From: Rhodobacteraceae bacterium HLUCCO18
GTDB taxonomy: Bacteria; Pseudomonadota; Alphaproteobacteria; Rhodobacterales; Rhodobacteraceae
NCBI GenBank assembly: GCA_001314805.1
Contig: LJSY01000036.1
Span: 1 to 36,793 of the forward strand
Reading direction: 5' to 3'
DNA: 36,793 bases
The position numbers and the translations under genes were made by a program. The notes below the pieces were generated by a model that saw nothing but the letters and a program-made list of their open reading frames with translations, was not told the DNA's origin and ran no database searches. This document shows positions 33,283 through 36,793 of the stretch, in pieces (the stretch's first letter is position 1; every line of letters starts with the position of its first letter).

Positions 33283-33815
33283 CACCCGCCGTCCAGAAGG
33301 ATATAAAGCGCAAGGAAGATCACGATGAAGATGACAACCTTGATGCCTTGGGACAGGCCTTTCCTCTTCTTCTTCGGCGGCTCCTCCGGCGGTGCCTCCC
33401 CGTCGGGCGCGGCGGCCGGCTGAAGATCCGCCTTGGGCAGGTCGGCGACATGATCGGCCCGCGCCAGCGCCAGCACCGCGACGGGCGTGAGCCCGGGGCC
33501 GGGTTTCGGCTCTGCCGGCATCGCCGTGTCGGGGATGAGCAGCACCGAGCCCTCGAGCGCGTCCAGCTGCGCCCGTGTCTCGGGATCGGGCGGCGCCGCC
33601 GGGTCGAAGGCCATCACGACGTAATCGGACAGCGACATGTCGCCCAGATCCTCCACCGGGAAGATCTCGATCTGGTCCGTCCGGAGCGCGTCGAGCCCCA
33701 GCCATTCCGCCAGCGGTGGCAAGTCCGGCGCCAGCCCCTGTGCGCGCGTCAGGTTGGTGTGGCGCAATTCGCTCTCGCCATTCACGGCGAAGATGTGAAG
33801 CGTCGTCGGTGTCAT
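33282..33815 (-). CDS. Tail-anchored hypothetical protein in the pyrB operon
   Basis: The 177-residue protein has a soluble N-terminal domain (about 1-120), a Pro/Ala/Glu-rich linker, a basic KKKRK patch near 147-151, and one C-terminal membrane helix (about 157-174) with only a few residues after it. This is a tail-anchor topology with the body in the cytoplasm. I do not recognise a family. Its ATG overlaps the pyrB stop, and its stop overlaps the PH-like gene, so it is coupled to both. Anchoring of the pyrimidine enzymes to the membrane is a speculative role. Confidence 0.8.
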   Translation of the reverse strand: MTPTTLHIFAVNGESELRHTNLTRAQGLAPDLPPLAEWLGLDALRTDQIEIFPVEDLGDMSLSDYVVMAFDPAAPPDPETRAQLDALEGSVLLIPDTAMPAEPKPGPGLTPVAVLALARADHVADLPKADLQPAAAPDGEAPPEEPPKKKRKGLSQGIKVVIFIVIFLALYILLDGG

Positions 33816-34780
33816 GCCATCACTCCTTTCGCGTCCGCATCTGCCGCTCGCGCGGCCCGCAGGTTCTGCGCAAGAAGGTCCATCGCCGCCATGCGCACGG
33901 CCACGCCCATCTCGACCTGTTCCTGGATCACCGAGCGGTTGATGTCGTCGGCCAGCGTGCCGTCGATCTCCACGCCGCGGTTCATCGGCCCCGGATGCAT
34001 CACGATCGCGTCGGGTTTCGCGGCCTTGAGCTTTTCCGCGTCGAGCCCGAAGCGGTGGTAATATTCGCGCTCCGACGGGATGAATGCGCCGTCCATGCGC
34101 TCTCTCTGAAGCCGCAGCATCATGACCACGTCGGCGCCGTCCAGCCCCTTTGCCATGTCGTCATAGACCTCCACCCCCCAGTCGGCGGCGGCCGAGGGCA
34201 TCAGGGTGGGCGGCCCGATCAGGCGCAGCCGGTTTTCCATCTTGCCCAGCAGCTGGATGTTCGAGCGCGCCACGCGCGAATGGGCGATGTCGCCGCAGAT
34301 CGCGATGGTCAGGCGATGCAGCCGCCCCTTTTCCCGCCGGATGGTCAGCGCGTCGAGCAGCGCCTGCGTGGGGTGCTCGTGCCGCCCATCGCCCGCGTTC
34401 AGCACGGCGCAGTTCACCTTCTGCGCCAGCAGGTCCACCGCACCGGAATGGGGATGGCGCACCACCAGCAGATCGGGATGCATCGCGTTGAGCGTCATCG
34501 CCGTGTCGATCAGCGTCTCGCCCTTCTTGAGGGAACTCGCCTGCATCGACATGTTCATCACGTCCGCACCCAGCCGCATGCCCGCGATCTCGAAACTCGC
34601 CTGTGTCCGGGTCGAGGCCTCGAAGAACATGTTGATCTGGGTGAGACCCTCGAGCGGACGGCCGCGCACTCCCTGACCACGCTCGGCATCGGCGTAGCGA
34701 TCGGCCAGATCGAGGATGGCCCGGATGTCCTCGGGATGCAGGGGCTCGATCCCCAGTAGATGCGGCTGCCGGAAGCTCAT
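33812..34780 (-). CDS. pyrB: Aspartate carbamoyltransferase catalytic subunit
   Basis: This 322-residue enzyme joins carbamoyl phosphate and aspartate in pyrimidine synthesis. The carbamoyl-phosphate loop [12 protein letters not shown] (53-64), the SSLKKGET loop, [14 protein letters not shown], and HPGPMNRG are all intact, so it should be active. No regulatory PyrI gene is nearby. The neighbouring inactive dihydroorotase homologue suggests a PyrB-PyrX assembly instead. It heads a minus-strand operon of five overlapping genes ending in plsY. A putative promoter lies at 34807-34836. Confidence 0.96.
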   Translation of the reverse strand: MSFRQPHLLGIEPLHPEDIRAILDLADRYADAERGQGVRGRPLEGLTQINMFFEASTRTQASFEIAGMRLGADVMNMSMQASSLKKGETLIDTAMTLNAMHPDLLVVRHPHSGAVDLLAQKVNCAVLNAGDGRHEHPTQALLDALTIRREKGRLHRLTIAICGDIAHSRVARSNIQLLGKMENRLRLIGPPTLMPSAAADWGVEVYDDMAKGLDGADVVMMLRLQRERMDGAFIPSEREYYHRFGLDAEKLKAAKPDAIVMHPGPMNRGVEIDGTLADDINRSVIQEQVEMGVAVRMAAMDLLAQNLRAARAADADAKGVMA

Positions 34781-34806
34781 GGCGTCGTCTCGTTCCCCCT
34801 CGCCTG

Positions 34807-34836
34807 CTTATAGGCAAGGGGCCGCGCCCGCAGCAA
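34807..34836 (-). promoter_or_regulatory. Candidate sigma70-type promoter of the pyrB operon
   Basis: On the minus strand, TTGCTG (34836-34831) and TATAAG (34812-34807) are spaced by 18 bp and end about 26 bp before the pyrB start. TATAAG is a good -10 match. The surrounding DNA is GC-rich, so the TATA-like hexamer stands out. Confidence 0.5.
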
Positions 34837-34896
34837 GCCGCCTGAGCCGCGACGCTTTTCCTTTTCCTCGCCCCGCCCAGGCCCTAGCCTTGGACC

Positions 34897-35712
34897 ATGA
34901 CGATGACAGAGTCGCAGGACGCGCTGGCGCATCTCGCCTGGCAGGTGGAACTGGGTGCGGACGAGGCCATCCTCGACGCGCCGGTGAACCGCTTCGAGGC
35001 GGTCGAGACGGCCAGTCGGGCGCCGTCGGCTTTCGCCAAGGCGGTCGAGGCACCGCAAAGCGCTCCGCCAGTGGCCAGAACGCCGGACAAGGCCGCCACC
35101 GCCGCCGCCGCGGTCAGTCATGCGCAAGCGCTTGCCGCATCGGCGGGGTCCTTGCAGAAACTCCGCGACGCGCTCGCGGGGTTCGAGGCCTGCGACCTGC
35201 GCCATGGCGCGCGCAACCTCGTCTTTTCCGACGGCAATCCGGCGGCCCGGGTGATGATCGTGGGAGAGGCCCCGGGCCGCGACGAGGATATCCAGGGCAA
35301 GCCCTTCGTCGGCCGCGCCGGACAGCTTCTGGACGCGATGCTGGGTGCCATCGGCCTGTCGCGGACCTCTGAGGATGCGGAAACGTCGGTCTACATCACC
35401 AACATGCTGCCCTGGCGCCCGCCGCAGAACCGCGATCCGACGCCCGAGGAGATCGCGATGCTGCAACCCTTCGTGCGCCGGCATGTGGAACTGGCCGACC
35501 CCGAGGTGCTGGTTCTCATGGGGAACTGGGCGTGTTTCGGCCTTCTGGGCAAGCGCGGCATCACGCGATTGCGCGGATCATGGGACGAGGTGCTGGGCCG
35601 TCCGGCGCTGCCGATGTTCCACCCCGCCTTCCTGCTGAGGCAACCGTCGGAAAAGGCGAAGGCTTGGGCGGATTTGCTTTCGTTGAAGGCAAAGCTGCGA
35701 GGCGAGACATGA
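34897..35712 (+). CDS. Uracil-DNA glycosylase (family 4-like, iron-sulphur cysteines lost)
   Basis: This 271-residue protein removes uracil from DNA by family homology. Motif A GEAPGRDEDIQGKPFVGRAGQLLD (123-146) and the C-terminal FHPAFLLRQP (241-250) are intact. An Ala-rich stretch at 40-85 precedes the core. In family 4 enzymes four cysteines bind a 4Fe-4S cluster; here only Cys99 (EACDLR) is at such a place, the partner three residues before is Gly96, and the later ones are Trp173 (LPWRPP) and Leu189. The enzyme is therefore probably cluster-free. It is divergent from pyrB, and its stop overlaps moaB (ATGA). ATG 34903 is an alternative start. Confidence 0.88.
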   Translation: MTMTESQDALAHLAWQVELGADEAILDAPVNRFEAVETASRAPSAFAKAVEAPQSAPPVARTPDKAATAAAAVSHAQALAASAGSLQKLRDALAGFEACDLRHGARNLVFSDGNPAARVMIVGEAPGRDEDIQGKPFVGRAGQLLDAMLGAIGLSRTSEDAETSVYITNMLPWRPPQNRDPTPEEIAMLQPFVRRHVELADPEVLVLMGNWACFGLLGKRGITRLRGSWDEVLGRPALPMFHPAFLLRQPSEKAKAWADLLSLKAKLRGET

Positions 35713-36251
35713 GCCGTATCGACGAAACCCGCCCCTTCCATCCCGTGCGCATCGCCGTGCTGGCCGTATCCGACACGCGGTCTCTGTCCGAGGACATGTC
35801 GGGCGCGGTGCTGGTCGAGCGCCTGACCGAGGCGGGGCACACGCTCGCAGCGCGTCACATCCTGCCCGATGAGCGCGACCAGATCGCCGCGCAGCTGCGC
35901 ACATGGGTCGCGGACCCCGCCATCGACGTGATCCTGACCACCGGCGGTACCGGCCTGACCGGGCGCGATGTGACGGTGGAGGCCCATCGGGACGTCTACG
36001 AGAAGGAGATCGAGGCCTTCGCGACCGTCTTCACCATGGTCTCAATGAAGAAGATCGGCACCTCCGCCGTGCAGTCGCGGGCCACCGGCGGCGTGGCCGG
36101 CGGCACCTACCTTTTCGCTCTGCCCGGGTCCTCGGGCGCGTGCAGGGATGCCTGGGACGAAATCCTGAAATGGCAGCTCGATTACCGCCACCGTCCGTGC
36201 AACTTCGTCGAGATCCTGCCGCGGCTCGACGAGCATCTTCGACGGAAATAA
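35709..36251 (+). CDS. moaB: Molybdenum cofactor biosynthesis protein B
   Basis: This 180-residue protein of the MoaB/MogA/MoeA-like fold adenylates molybdopterin before metal insertion. The MPT-binding loop TTGGTGLTGRDVTVEA (77-92), SAVQSRATGGVAGGTYLFALPGSSGACRDAW and the C-terminal CNFVEILPRLDEHL are typical. The start overlaps the uracil-DNA glycosylase stop. With moaD and moaE about 12 kb away, cofactor genes are scattered in this chromosome. Confidence 0.95.
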   Translation: MSRIDETRPFHPVRIAVLAVSDTRSLSEDMSGAVLVERLTEAGHTLAARHILPDERDQIAAQLRTWVADPAIDVILTTGGTGLTGRDVTVEAHRDVYEKEIEAFATVFTMVSMKKIGTSAVQSRATGGVAGGTYLFALPGSSGACRDAWDEILKWQLDYRHRPCNFVEILPRLDEHLRRK

Positions 36252-36262
36252 TCGTCCTTTGC

Positions 36263-36285
36263 GTGACCCTATGTGACGATGTCAC
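36263..36285. promoter_or_regulatory. GTGAC palindrome/direct repeat before an efflux gene
   Basis: GTGAC occurs at 36263-36267 and again at 36273-36277, and the latter pairs with GTCAC at 36281-36285 around a 3-bp centre. The unit lies directly upstream of a -35-like TTGGAC (36286-36291), which is 17 bp before TACCTT (36309-36314). This looks like an operator beside the promoter of the membrane-fusion-protein gene at 36350. The regulator is not in the window. Confidence 0.45.
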
Positions 36286-36349
36286 TTGGACGTCGGCCAA
36301 GGCAGGCCTACCTTAGCCGTGGTTCCGCAAAGCGAAAGCACAGTTAGCC

Positions 36350-36793
36350 ATGCGATTTTTCCGCCGCGCCCTTGTCGGGCTGTTCCTGATGGCGCTGACC
36401 GTCGGCCTGTTGACCCTCGCGGGCGGCACGATCTGGTCGGCGATGCAGACACGGATGGCCGATGGCGGCGGAGGGCCGCCGGCGCGGGAACGGGTGTTCA
36501 GCGCCGAGGTGGTGGCGCTGACGCCCGGGGTCGAGACGCCCGTGCTGACCGCCTTCGGCGAGATAAGGTCGCGCCGCACGCTTGAGTTGCGCGCGCCGGC
36601 CGAGGGTCAGGTCGTCGAGCTTGCGCCCGGCTTCGAGGATGGCGGCGCGGTGTCGGCGGGCGATGTGCTGCTTCGGATCGACCCGGCGGATGCCGAGGCG
36701 CGGCTGGCCACCGCCCGCACCGACCTGCGCGACGCCGAGAACGAACTGGCGGAGGCGCGGCGCGCCCTTGCACTCGCCACCGAGGACGTCGCC
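36350..36793 (+). CDS. RND-efflux periplasmic adaptor (HlyD/MFP family), 5' part
   Basis: The frame is open from ATG 36350 to the window end, giving the first 148 residues. A membrane-anchor or signal helix (about 7-29, LVGLFLMALTVGLLTLAGG) follows a basic start. The segment RTLELRAPAEGQVVELAPGFEDGGAVSAGDVLLRIDPADAEARLATAR is the lipoyl/barrel-sandwich half-motif of membrane-fusion proteins, and the next residues begin the coiled-coil hairpin. Such adaptors link an inner-membrane RND pump to an outer-membrane channel. The pump gene is expected downstream, outside the window. Confidence 0.88.
   Translation, partial: MRFFRRALVGLFLMALTVGLLTLAGGTIWSAMQTRMADGGGGPPARERVFSAEVVALTPGVETPVLTAFGEIRSRRTLELRAPAEGQVVELAPGFEDGGAVSAGDVLLRIDPADAEARLATARTDLRDAENELAEARRALALATEDVA

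Noticed and set aside
1-36793. CRISPR arrays, tRNA genes, insertion sequences, prophage or toxin-antitoxin modules
   Set aside because: None was seen on either strand; the catabolic island has no flanking integrase, tRNA or terminal repeats within the window.

Overview
The window is high-GC, gene-dense DNA that reads as a chromosome segment of an alphaproteobacterium, most likely a marine Rhodobacteraceae (Roseobacter-type). This rests on the linked run uvrC-pgsA-moaD-moaE, the pyrB-(two small membrane proteins)-pyrC-like-plsY operon, a GSH1-type glutamate-cysteine ligase, and frequent ATGA/TGATG gene overlaps. I saw no tRNA, rRNA, CRISPR array, transposase or phage gene. Both ends cut a gene: an enoyl-CoA hydratase at base 1 and an efflux membrane-fusion protein at base 36793.

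Bases 1-17647 form an accessory carbon-catabolism island. An enoyl-CoA hydratase tail and an aldehyde dehydrogenase come first. A LacI-type regulator on the minus strand then faces away from a complete carbohydrate ABC importer (binding protein, two permeases, ATPase), and the space between them holds two operator-like sites. A perfect 22-bp palindrome (7604-7625) with a central CG precedes a compact nine-gene operon: GMC oxidoreductase, SDR, second GMC oxidoreductase, a DUF993 aldolase-like TIM barrel, a second LacI regulator, glycerate 2-kinase, a Dabb protein, an AMP-dependent acyl-CoA ligase and a 3-hydroxybutyrate-dehydrogenase-type SDR. My inference is import of a sugar-like compound, two or three oxidations without phosphorylation, carbon-carbon cleavage by the DUF993 protein with its conserved lysine, and recovery of a three-carbon fragment through glycerate 2-kinase. 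The ligase and hydroxyacid dehydrogenase may handle the remaining fragment. I do not recognise this gene set as a described pathway, and it is the best candidate for a new system here.

Bases 17648-30107 are mostly housekeeping: a short S49 peptidase, a tiny membrane zinc-ribbon protein, a Na+/Ca2+ antiporter, a pteridine-reductase-like SDR, an AT-richer 300-bp gap with one perfect DnaA box, then uvrC, pgsA, moaD and moaE. On the minus strand lie ubiA, a BON/OmpA envelope protein and a small coiled-coil membrane protein. rsmE, a small membrane protein and glutamate-cysteine ligase follow on the plus strand.

Bases 30118-36793 hold a DUF805 gene broken by a one-base frameshift, then a minus-strand operon (pyrB, a tail-anchored protein, a PH-like membrane protein, a dihydroorotase homologue lacking its catalytic residues, plsY). 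On the plus strand are a uracil-DNA glycosylase lacking three of the four iron-sulphur cysteines, moaB, and the start of an RND-type efflux operon preceded by a GTGAC palindrome.
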